In this document: positions 8,169 to 14,548 of the stretch, in pieces
How the letters are laid out: each line of letters begins with the position of its first letter
Position numbering within the stretch: position 1 is the first letter of the stretch
Assembly (NCBI GenBank): GCA_947499275.1
Contig: CANMNM010000006.1
Coordinates: forward strand, 1-19,761
Reading direction: 5' to 3'
DNA: 19,761 nucleotides
From: Actinomycetota bacterium
GTDB lineage: Bacteria; Actinomycetota; Actinomycetes; S36-B12
The notes under the pieces: generated by a model
Told to the model about the DNA's origin: nothing
Database searches by the model: none
Seen by the model: the letters and a program-made list of their open reading frames with translations, nothing else
Made by a program: the position numbers and the translations under genes

Positions 8169-8177
8169 GCGTTAGTC

Positions 8178-9782
8178 ATGATTGCTGCTTCCGAAATTGA
8201 ATTACGCGCAGGATCAGAACTTTTACTCACCGCCCCGATGCTACGGGTTGACAAGGGTGATCGGATTGGCCTTGTCGGGCGAAATGGCGCTGGTAAAACA
8301 ACTTTGACTCGGGTCTTAGCCAGTGAAGCAGCGCCGGCGAGTGGAAGTGTCAAAATGACGGGAACTGTCGGCTATCTGCCTCAAGATCCCCGGACGGCAG
8401 ACCCCAGCCAATTGGCGCGCTCTCGGATCCTTAGCGCTCGAGGGCTTGACGCCGTCTCAATCCGAATGACAAAAGCCGCCGAAGCCCTGTCCACCCCCGG
8501 TATCAGCGCGGAGGATTTTGACCGGGCTGGGGATCGATATAACCGAGCACTGGGTGAATTTGAGGGCCTTGGCGGATATACGGCGGAGTCAGAGGCAGCG
8601 ACAATCGCAGCAAGTATCGGTCTGGACGAACGAATATTGGCTCAACCGCTGGGAACCCTATCCGGTGGTCAGCGCAGACGCGTTGAGTTAACGCGGATTC
8701 TTTTTTCTGACGCCGATGTTCTGCTGCTTGACGAACCCACCAACCACCTCGATGCGGATTCCATTCGTTGGCTGCGTAAGTACCTTGCGGCCTATGAAGG
8801 TGGATTTATCGTGATTAGCCATGACACCGAACTACTGGAAGACACGGTAAATAAGGTCTGGCATCTTGACGCAAACCGCCAAGAAATTGACCTTTATTCA
8901 ATGGGCTGGAATAAGTATCTGCTGGCGCGTGAAACTGACGAAAAAAGGCGAAAACGCGAACGCAAAAATGCGGAAACCCAAGCGGATAGTTTGCGCAAGA
9001 CGGCCGAAAAGATGCGGGCAAAAGCCTCCAAGGCGAAGGCTGCTCAATCGATGTTCAAACGAGCTGATCGACTCATGGCCGAAACGGCAAATGTTCAACT
9101 GAAAGACAATGTGGCAAAACTGAGGTTCCCCACACCGAAAGCATGCGGCCGGGTACCTCTGATGGCTGAGAACCTTTCTCGTAGCTACGGCAGCCTCGAA
9201 GTCTTCACCGATGTCAATTTGGCCATTGATCGCGGCAGCAAAGTCGTCATCCTGGGGCTCAATGGTGCGGGTAAAACGACAATGCTTCGAATCCTTGCTG
9301 GAATTGACCCGCCAGATACCGGGTCAAGGGAGCTTGGGCACGGGGCAATTGTTGGGTATTACGCGCAGGAACACGAAACTTTGGATCCAACAGCAACCGT
9401 CTGGGAGACCATGGCTTCTGCTGGAACTCATCTCAATGACACGCAGCAACGGACCGTTCTTGGGTCGTTTCTTTTTCAAGGGGATTCCGTTCATAAACCA
9501 ACCGGTGTTCTTTCCGGTGGTGAAAAAACTCGCTTGGCTCTCGCTTGTTTGGTCGTTTCGGGGTCCAATGTCCTTTTACTCGACGAGCCGACAAACAACC
9601 TTGATCCAGCAAGCCGGGCAGAAGTTCTCAATGCACTTTCACTGTATGAAGGGGCAGTTGTTCTGGTAACGCATGATCCTGGAGCCGTACGAGCTTTGAA
9701 TCCAGAAAGGGTCTTAATTCTGCCTGACGGTGATGAAGACCTGTGGAGTGAGTCCTACATCGAACTCATTGAGTTAGCCTAA
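8178..9782 (+). CDS. ABC-F family ATPase (ribosome-associated, EttA/resistance-type)
   Basis: Soluble protein of 534 residues with two ABC domains and no membrane segment, the ABC-F layout; such proteins act on the ribosome E site, either tuning translation or protecting against antibiotics. Domain 1: Walker A GRNGAGKTT (34-42), LSGGQRRR (161-168), LLLDEPTNHLD (182-192). Domain 2: GLNGAGKTT (360-368), LSGGEKTR (445-452), LLLDEPTNNLD (466-476). The linker (about 250-315) is highly charged, rich in Lys, Arg and Ala, and probably a coiled-coil P-site-interaction motif. The M. tuberculosis counterpart is likely Rv1473, also near suf and next to echA12. Calling it a macrolide exporter would be wrong in the absence of a transmembrane domain; a resistance role is unproven. 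Confidence 0.93.
   Translation: MIAASEIELRAGSELLLTAPMLRVDKGDRIGLVGRNGAGKTTLTRVLASEAAPASGSVKMTGTVGYLPQDPRTADPSQLARSRILSARGLDAVSIRMTKAAEALSTPGISAEDFDRAGDRYNRALGEFEGLGGYTAESEAATIAASIGLDERILAQPLGTLSGGQRRRVELTRILFSDADVLLLDEPTNHLDADSIRWLRKYLAAYEGGFIVISHDTELLEDTVNKVWHLDANRQEIDLYSMGWNKYLLARETDEKRRKRERKNAETQADSLRKTAEKMRAKASKAKAAQSMFKRADRLMAETANVQLKDNVAKLRFPTPKACGRVPLMAENLSRSYGSLEVFTDVNLAIDRGSKVVILGLNGAGKTTMLRILAGIDPPDTGSRELGHGAIVGYYAQEHETLDPTATVWETMASAGTHLNDTQQRTVLGSFLFQGDSVHKPTGVLSGGEKTRLALACLVVSGSNVLLLDEPTNNLDPASRAEVLNALSLYEGAVVLVTHDPGAVRALNPERVLILPDGDEDLWSESYIELIELA
9775..9780 (+). promoter_or_regulatory. -10 box (TAGCCT) of a leaderless promoter for the enoyl-CoA hydratase-like gene
   Basis: TAGCCT at 9775-9780 is followed by exactly six bases (AAAGGC) and the ATG at 9787. 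Its last T is the first base of the ABC-F stop codon, so the promoter sits in the end of the upstream gene. A weak AAAGG directly before the start is too close to serve as a normal ribosome site. The gene may be read both from here and by read-through. Confidence 0.55.
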
Positions 9783-9786
9783 AGGC

Positions 9787-10542
9787 ATGGACATTTTAAC
9801 GAGTCTCTCTAATGACGTTTTCACAATCACCCTCAACGACCCGGATAAGCGCAACGCTCAAACCCCTCAGACATGGGATGACCTGTACAACATCAGTACG
9901 CAAGTACCCTCGGAGGCTCGCTTCATAGTTCTGCGGGGAAACGGCAAGTCATTCTCCGCTGGGCTAGACCGAGCAATGTTCACACCTGGTGGAATACCTG
10001 GCCAACCATCATTTATGGAAATGGCTTCCCAAAATGACACTGAACTTGACGACACAATCGCTTATTACCAACGTTTTTTTCGAGTTTTGCGGGATTTACC
10101 GCAAATAAGCATTGCACTCGTTCAAGGGCACGCCATCGGAGCTGGATTCCAACTCGCTCTCGCGTGTGATCTCATAATTGCACAGCCCTGCGCAGAATTT
10201 GCACTAAAAGAGACCCAATGGGGGCTCACTCCCGATTTGGGCGGCACCGTGCGCTTCATGGAAATTCTCGGTTACCGAAAAAGCCTCGAACTCATCGGTA
10301 GTGGACGTTCAATCGATGCCCCGGAGGCCTACGCACTCGGTTTGGTGAGCGCCATCTCTGAAGACCTAGATACAGGGCTTAGCCAACTCGTTGAACCTTT
10401 GCGTTCCGTTATGCCTGAGGTGCTCATTGATGCCAAATCGATGCTGGCTGGAATTGCCTATGGTGAAGAACCGTGGGTCGCCGAAAGGCGTTCACAAACA
10501 AAGCGACTACGTCACCTGCACACACTTATGTCACAACATTAA
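9787..10542 (+). CDS. Enoyl-CoA hydratase/isomerase (crotonase) family protein
   Basis: Crotonase-fold protein of 251 residues. Oxyanion-hole segments are visible as SAGLD (57-61) and GHAIGAGFQLALACD (114-128), with GLTPDLGGT (146-154) completing the family signature. Of the two catalytic glutamates of rat enoyl-CoA hydratase, the first (E144) is glutamine here (Q122); the second corresponds to E142. D150 lies where related isomerases place an acidic residue. It may therefore be an isomerase or another crotonase-type enzyme rather than a true hydratase. Position beside the ABC-F gene mirrors the mycobacterial echA12-Rv1473 pair, which suggests orthology. No other beta-oxidation gene is nearby. 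Confidence 0.85.
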   Translation: MDILTSLSNDVFTITLNDPDKRNAQTPQTWDDLYNISTQVPSEARFIVLRGNGKSFSAGLDRAMFTPGGIPGQPSFMEMASQNDTELDDTIAYYQRFFRVLRDLPQISIALVQGHAIGAGFQLALACDLIIAQPCAEFALKETQWGLTPDLGGTVRFMEILGYRKSLELIGSGRSIDAPEAYALGLVSAISEDLDTGLSQLVEPLRSVMPEVLIDAKSMLAGIAYGEEPWVAERRSQTKRLRHLHTLMSQH

Positions 10543-10552
10543 TAATGTCACA
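10528..10552. repeat. Direct repeat ATGTCACA flanking a 13-bp palindrome
   Basis: ATGTCACA occurs at 10528-10535 and 10545-10552. Between them ACATTAATAATGT (10536-10548) is a perfect 6-1-6 palindrome, overlapping the second copy. The element spans the stop codon of the crotonase-like gene and opens the 54-base gap before the ABC exporter. It could be an operator for the exporter gene; it lacks the GC stem and U tract of a terminator. Confidence 0.4.
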
Positions 10553-10596
10553 GCGCTAATCACTAGATCATCCACAATTAGTTCGGAGAAGAAGTC

Positions 10597-12459
10597 GTGT
10601 CAATGGAAAACGCTTGGATGATGTACCGGTCGATGACACGGGATGCATCTGTCAAAGACAAAAAAATCAGTCGTGACACCGTCAAGCGGATCCTCGGGTA
10701 CGCAAAACCTTATAAAACACTCATCACATTCTTTCTCATAACACTTGTTTTCGCGTCCTTGCTCAGTGTTGCCCAACCATTACTATTTCGCCGAATAATT
10801 GACCAAGGAATTACGCCGGGTAATGCTTCCCTCGTGACTTGGACGGCCATCTTTATCGCCTTACTGGCGATCGCGGATGCGGGGTTGGGAGTTGTCAGCC
10901 GTTATTATTCAGCTCGAATCGGAGAAGGCCTGATTTTTGATCTGCGTAATGAAGTTTATGACCACGTGCAATCCCAGAGCATTGCTTTTTTCACTCGAGC
11001 ACAAACTGGCGCCCTCATCTCGCGCTTGAACAATGACGTAATCGGGGCCCAACAGGCCTTCACATCCACTCTCGGTGGTGTTCTCGGCAACATGATTTCA
11101 CTCGTCATTGTTTTAATAACCATGTTTATCCTGTCATGGCAAATAACTCTCGCCTCACTCATTCTGGTGCCGCTGTTCCTGCTCCCTGCACGTTTCATGG
11201 GCCGTCGACTTCAATCAATGACGCGCGAACAAATGAGCGTAAACGCCCTAATGAGTAACCAAATGACCGAGCGGTTCAACGTTGCAGGCGCACTTTTGGT
11301 AAAGCTATTTGGACGTCCCGCTGAGGAATCCCAGGTGTTTAGCGACCGCGCGAAGGTAGTTCGTGATTCCGGAATCCAGATTGCAATGGCAAACCGTTGG
11401 TTTTTTACGGCGTTGACCCTCGTTGCTGCCTTAGCTACTGCCGTAACTTACGGACTTGGTGGCAATCTCGTAATCACTGGCGCAATTTCGTTGGGAACAT
11501 TACTGGCACTTGTTGGCTTGCTGGCACAGCTCTATGGCCCGCTTACAGCCATTTCCAATGTACGCGTTGATGTAATGACAGCACTGGTGTCATTTGACCG
11601 CGTGTTCGAAGTCCTTGATTTGAAACCACTTGTGGTGGAGTCACCAGTTGCAAAGAAGTTGCCAAGTGGACCACTGTCTGTCGCTTTTGAACACGTTGAT
11701 TTTACTTACCCAAAGGCCAGTGAAGTGAGTTTGGCGTCACTCGAATCCATCGCTCGAATGGATTCGAGTGGGGGAGAAGGGCCAGTATTGCGTGACGTAA
11801 GTTTTGAGGTTGCGGCAGGAACTCTCACAGCATTAGTTGGTCCATCGGGCGCCGGAAAAACCACGATTACCGCACTTTTGTCACGGCTCTACGACCCCGT
11901 CGACGGGACTATTCGGATTGGCGGGGAGGATATTCGAGATGTTACTTTCGAATCACTGCGTGATGCGCTTGGCGTTGTGACGCAAGACTCACATATGTTC
12001 CATGACACTATCGGTGCAAACTTGCTTTATGCAAAACCTGATGCCACGAAAGATCAAGTAGAGCAAGCGTGTGTTGATGCACAGATCTGGTGCATGATTT
12101 CGTCGTTGCCCGAAGGCCTGGATACGGTCGTTGGTGATCGCGGTTATCGGCTTTCTGGAGGCGAAAAGCAGAGAATCGCCTTGGCTCGCTTGCTGTTGAA
12201 GTCCCCTCGAGTGGTCATTCTCGACGAAGCCACCGCTCATTTGGATAGTGAAAGTGAGCGGGCCGTTCACCAAGCTCTTGATAACGCTTTAAGTGGCCGT
12301 ACGTCGGTTGTGATTGCGCATCGACTTTCAACAATTCGTGGAGCGCATCAGATTCTGGTGGTTGTTGATGGTCAAATTGTCCAACGCGGAACTCACGAGC
12401 AATTGCTCGCCGAAGGCGGCGTCTACTCGGATCTCTATGAAACGCAATTTACTCGCTAG
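10597..12459 (+). CDS. ABC exporter, fused transmembrane and ATPase domains
   Basis: Half-transporter of 620 residues. Residues 40-320 form the exporter transmembrane domain, with segments near 41-60, 82-105, 158-180, 183-200, 268-288 and 295-315. The ATPase domain has Walker A GPSGAGKTT (415-423), LSGGEKQR (519-526), Walker B VVILDEATAHLD (539-550) and switch H575. Between the first ATPase strand and Walker A is an insert of about 25 residues (373-397, EVSLASLESIARMD) that I recall from other actinobacterial exporters of this type. The GTG at 10597 is preferred because GGAGAA (10585-10590) is six bases upstream; an in-frame ATG lies at 10603. It probably acts as a homodimer, since no partner is adjacent. 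Substrate unknown. Its 3' end overlaps the convergent SURF1 gene by 11 bases. Confidence 0.92.
   Translation: MSMENAWMMYRSMTRDASVKDKKISRDTVKRILGYAKPYKTLITFFLITLVFASLLSVAQPLLFRRIIDQGITPGNASLVTWTAIFIALLAIADAGLGVVSRYYSARIGEGLIFDLRNEVYDHVQSQSIAFFTRAQTGALISRLNNDVIGAQQAFTSTLGGVLGNMISLVIVLITMFILSWQITLASLILVPLFLLPARFMGRRLQSMTREQMSVNALMSNQMTERFNVAGALLVKLFGRPAEESQVFSDRAKVVRDSGIQIAMANRWFFTALTLVAALATAVTYGLGGNLVITGAISLGTLLALVGLLAQLYGPLTAISNVRVDVMTALVSFDRVFEVLDLKPLVVESPVAKKLPSGPLSVAFEHVDFTYPKASEVSLASLESIARMDSSGGEGPVLRDVSFEVAAGTLTALVGPSGAGKTTITALLSRLYDPVDGTIRIGGEDIRDVTFESLRDALGVVTQDSHMFHDTIGANLLYAKPDATKDQVEQACVDAQIWCMISSLPEGLDTVVGDRGYRLSGGEKQRIALARLLLKSPRVVILDEATAHLDSESERAVHQALDNALSGRTSVVIAHRLSTIRGAHQILVVVDGQIVQRGTHEQLLAEGGVYSDLYETQFTR
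11738..11770. repeat. Perfect 13-bp inverted repeat within the ABC exporter gene
   Basis: CACTCGAATCCAT (11738-11750) and ATGGATTCGAGTG (11758-11770) are exact reverse complements separated by the seven bases CGCTCGA. The hairpin falls in codons for the exporter's insert between the first ATPase strand and Walker A. It does not disrupt the reading frame. Confidence 0.9.
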
Positions 12460-13153
12460 AAGTATCCGCTTCTCGTCTGAGGAAAATTAACCAGCCGATC
12501 ATCGCAACAAGCGCAAACAGGATCCACTGCACTGCGTAAGAAATATTTTGTACTTCATCTACCTCCGGGAGAGGCACGATCACGATCCCAGCGGCTGATG
12601 GTGTCGAGGATATTAACTGGACAACCCGGTTATCAATGGGGCTGTTAAATCCTGGCGTTGTCAGCTCATCAAGGGACATCCTGGCAATAACTCCATCGGG
12701 AAGGCCATAAACATTGTCGAGAGGGGCTTCAAACATTCGTACGGCTCCATCGACCACGATCGTCCCCGCTGGAGCAGGGGGAACCTCGGGCACCTCTGAT
12801 GCAATAGTTGACGCCCCAACCCAGCCCCGGATTATCCAGATCCGGGTATCCCCGCTTGTATCCAGCGGAGTCATTACCCAGTAACCATTTCCGCCGTCGA
12901 GGGGTCGTTGACGAATCAATTGTGTCTCTTGATTGTTGAAGGCGCCGGAGACACGGACCCGGGTGAATTCCTCTAGGTCATCTACTGAACTAACGTCTTG
13001 CAACACCTGCGCTTGCGAGATTGCTAGCCGCTCTGCGCGCTGTTCATCGGCCCGACTCCACTGCCAGCGACTGAGTAGACCAAAGCCAATAATGGACACG
13101 AGCACAATGGCCGTGAAACCAACCCAGCGCCGGGTTTTAAGAAGGGCGAGCAC
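12449..13153 (-). CDS. SURF1 family cytochrome c oxidase assembly protein
   Basis: Membrane protein thought to help insert haem a into the cytochrome aa3 oxidase. The 234 residues have the SURF1 layout: one membrane segment near each end (11-28 and 209-226) with a periplasmic domain between. Family motifs are RWQW (29-32), RPLDGGNGYWVMTPL (83-97), RGWV (109-112) and the NISYAVQWILFA block (203-214). The GTG start at 13153 is preceded on the minus strand by AAGGTGAAGT, a possible ribosome site, and by three 13-bp repeats. The 3' end overlaps the convergent ABC exporter gene by 11 bases. No oxidase genes are in the window. Confidence 0.93.
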   Translation of the reverse strand: MLALLKTRRWVGFTAIVLVSIIGFGLLSRWQWSRADEQRAERLAISQAQVLQDVSSVDDLEEFTRVRVSGAFNNQETQLIRQRPLDGGNGYWVMTPLDTSGDTRIWIIRGWVGASTIASEVPEVPPAPAGTIVVDGAVRMFEAPLDNVYGLPDGVIARMSLDELTTPGFNSPIDNRVVQLISSTPSAAGIVIVPLPEVDEVQNISYAVQWILFALVAMIGWLIFLRREADTSSE

Positions 13154-13160
13154 ACTTCAC

Positions 13161-13199
13161 CTTAATCCACGACCTTAATCCACGAACTTAATCCACGGG
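13161..13199. repeat. Three tandem 13-bp repeats upstream of SURF1
   Basis: CTTAATCCACGAC, CTTAATCCACGAA and CTTAATCCACGGG follow one another without gap at 13161, 13174 and 13187; the first 11 bases are identical in copies 1 and 2 and the first ten in all three. On the minus strand each unit reads GTGGATTAAG and, with the next bases, gives a TANNNT hexamer (TAAGGT, TAAGGT, TAAGTT) every 13 bases. The nearest one, at 13164-13159, is five bases before the SURF1 GTG. The array fills about half of the 86-base gap between DUF3099 and SURF1. Confidence 0.9.
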
Positions 13200-13239
13200 C
13201 GAAGCACCTGATAGGGCAGGAACGATGCTTAAGTGGTCA

Positions 13240-13554
13240 TTACCTCTCAATAGAACGTGAGATTCGACGCTCGTATTCCTGAGCAGACGCCGCGCTTGGC
13301 AATGCGACGGCCGAAACGCCCATTGCGCCCGGTTCATCGTTCCGGCGACCCGCATTTGCGATCACGACCGCTAAATATGGAAGTACAACGGCTCCCGCGA
13401 TAAAGATCCACTTAGGCCAACCGGGAACCACGATTGCTGCAAGCACGCAGGCCGTCCGGATCCCCATCGAGATGAGATATTTTTTGGTTCGACCTGACTG
13501 CTCATTACTCAAAGCACGATTAGTCGCCGTGATGGTGTAGACCTCAGGTGCCAT
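13240..13554 (-). CDS. DUF3099 family small membrane protein
   Basis: 104-residue protein with two hydrophobic segments (about 28-45 and 49-67) joined by a short PGWPKW turn, and a hydrophilic tail of about 35 residues. The pattern VYTITATNRALSNEQSGR (5-22), then KKYLISMGIRTACV and WIFIAGAVVLPYLAVVIANA, is what I recognise as actinobacterial DUF3099. Function is unknown for the family. The ATG at 13554 has no Shine-Dalgarno sequence but has TAGGCT exactly six bases upstream. It lies divergent to dodecin and upstream of SURF1, from which it is separated by 86 bases. Confidence 0.85.
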   Translation of the reverse strand: MAPEVYTITATNRALSNEQSGRTKKYLISMGIRTACVLAAIVVPGWPKWIFIAGAVVLPYLAVVIANAGRRNDEPGAMGVSAVALPSAASAQEYERRISRSIER

Positions 13555-13559
13555 GACGA

Positions 13560-13566
13560 TAGCCTA
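13560..13566. promoter_or_regulatory. Bidirectional -10 box (TAGCCTA) between DUF3099 and dodecin
   Basis: TAGCCTA contains TAGCCT on the plus strand (13560-13565) and TAGGCT on the minus strand (13566-13561). On the minus strand six bases separate it from the DUF3099 ATG, giving a leaderless transcript. On the plus strand a start about seven bases downstream would give dodecin a leader of about 36 bases with a Shine-Dalgarno sequence. No strong -35 box is seen on either side. Confidence 0.5.
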
Positions 13567-13567
13567 A

Positions 13568-13585
13568 GCCCATTGCCCAATGGGC
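13568..13585. promoter_or_regulatory. Perfect 8-2-8 inverted repeat, candidate operator
   Basis: GCCCATTG (13568-13575) and CAATGGGC (13578-13585) are exact reverse complements with a two-base spacer. It lies two bases downstream of the shared -10 box and 22 bases before the dodecin ATG, covering the expected transcript start of the dodecin-fabG-fabI unit. Size and symmetry fit a site for a dimeric repressor. No U tract follows, so a terminator is unlikely. Confidence 0.55.
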
Positions 13586-13607
13586 GCGATCTGACTGAAG
13601 GAGTTCT

Positions 13608-13820
13608 ATGACGGACCGAAGTTACGGGATCGCCACGCTAGTCGGCACTTCCCCTGAATCCCTGGATACCGCTATTCGAAATGCGGTGCAGCGCGCTGGT
13701 GAACTTCACCGGCATGTGGATTGGTTCGAGGTGGATCAAATCCGAGGATATGTACGAGAAAACGGCGTCGATCACTTTCAGGTTACCGTTCGAGTTGGTT
13801 ATCGCCTCGAGGATCAATAG
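13608..13820 (+). CDS. Dodecin, flavin-binding protein
   Basis: Small protein of 70 residues that assembles into a hollow dodecamer binding and sequestering FMN or riboflavin. The whole sequence follows the dodecin beta-alpha-beta-beta pattern. W39 (HVDWFEV) and Q58 (HFQVTV) have the same 19-residue spacing as flavin-contacting W36 and Q55 of the archaeal protein. A clear ribosome site, AAGGAG at 13598-13603, lies five bases before the ATG, in contrast to the leaderless genes around it. Its stop is directly followed by the fabG start, with no gap, so flavin buffering and fatty acid synthesis genes are expressed together. Confidence 0.93.
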   Translation: MTDRSYGIATLVGTSPESLDTAIRNAVQRAGELHRHVDWFEVDQIRGYVRENGVDHFQVTVRVGYRLEDQ

Positions 13821-14540
13821 GTGGGCGAGAAGTTGGGTGTAGTTTTCGTAACAGGAGGCAACCGCGGAATAGGAGCGGCAACGGCACACCTGTTGGCCGA
13901 AAATGGATATGAAGTCGTGATTGGCTCACGAACCGGCGAAGCGAGTTCGAACTCCAAGATATCTAGCGTTCGAATCGATGTAAGCAATGCTGAGTCAATT
14001 GAGAAGGCGATAACTGAAATTGAAGAACAGTTTGGTCCAATCGAATCACTAATCGCTAATGCCGGAGTCACTCGCGATTCATTACTCATGCGAATGACCG
14101 ATGCAGATATCGAAGAGACGATCAATACCAACTTAATCGGATCCATCCGACTAGCTCGACGGGTACTCCGTCCCATGATTAAGGCAAAAAGTGGACGAAT
14201 TATTTTTATTTCATCCGTTGTTGGCCTTTTGGGAAGTGCGGGGCAGGTGAATTACGCTGCATCAAAGGCGGGCCTGGTCGGAGCCGCACGCTCACTGACC
14301 CGCGAGGTCGCAAGTCGCGGAATCACGATTAATGTCGTTGCCCCCGGATTTATCGATACCGATATGACAGCAGCCCTTGATGAAGGCACGAAAAAAGCAA
14401 TCTTGGACACAATTCCAGCCGGTCGCTACGGTGAACCGAGTGAGGTTGCTCAAGTAATTAAGTTTCTCATCTCACAGGAAGGCGCATATATTTCTGGCGC
14501 AGTTATTCCTGTTGACGGTGGGCTTGGAATGGGACACTGA
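13821..14540 (+). CDS. fabG: FabG, 3-oxoacyl-ACP reductase (SDR family)
   Basis: NADPH-dependent reduction of beta-ketoacyl-ACP in type II fatty acid synthesis. The 239 residues are a standard short-chain dehydrogenase: TGGNRGIG cofactor loop (11-18), ANAG (79-82), N104, and the catalytic set S132, Y145 and K149 in NYAASKAG; the end has PGFIDTDM (175-182) and VDGG. The GTG start abuts the dodecin stop; eight bases separate its own stop from fabI. Pairing with an InhA-like fabI parallels mycobacterial fabG1 (mabA)-inhA, which supports a fatty acid role over a generic SDR function. Confidence 0.93.
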   Translation: MGEKLGVVFVTGGNRGIGAATAHLLAENGYEVVIGSRTGEASSNSKISSVRIDVSNAESIEKAITEIEEQFGPIESLIANAGVTRDSLLMRMTDADIEETINTNLIGSIRLARRVLRPMIKAKSGRIIFISSVVGLLGSAGQVNYAASKAGLVGAARSLTREVASRGITINVVAPGFIDTDMTAALDEGTKKAILDTIPAGRYGEPSEVAQVIKFLISQEGAYISGAVIPVDGGLGMGH

Positions 14541-14548
14541 GGAGAGTT

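Noticed and set aside
8178..9782. ABC-F gene as a macrolide exporter
   Set aside because: The protein has two ATPase domains and no membrane segment, so it cannot transport by itself.
13568..13585. Inverted repeat read as a transcription terminator
   Set aside because: It lies between divergent starts, has no run of T after either arm, and has a two-base spacer too small for an RNA loop.
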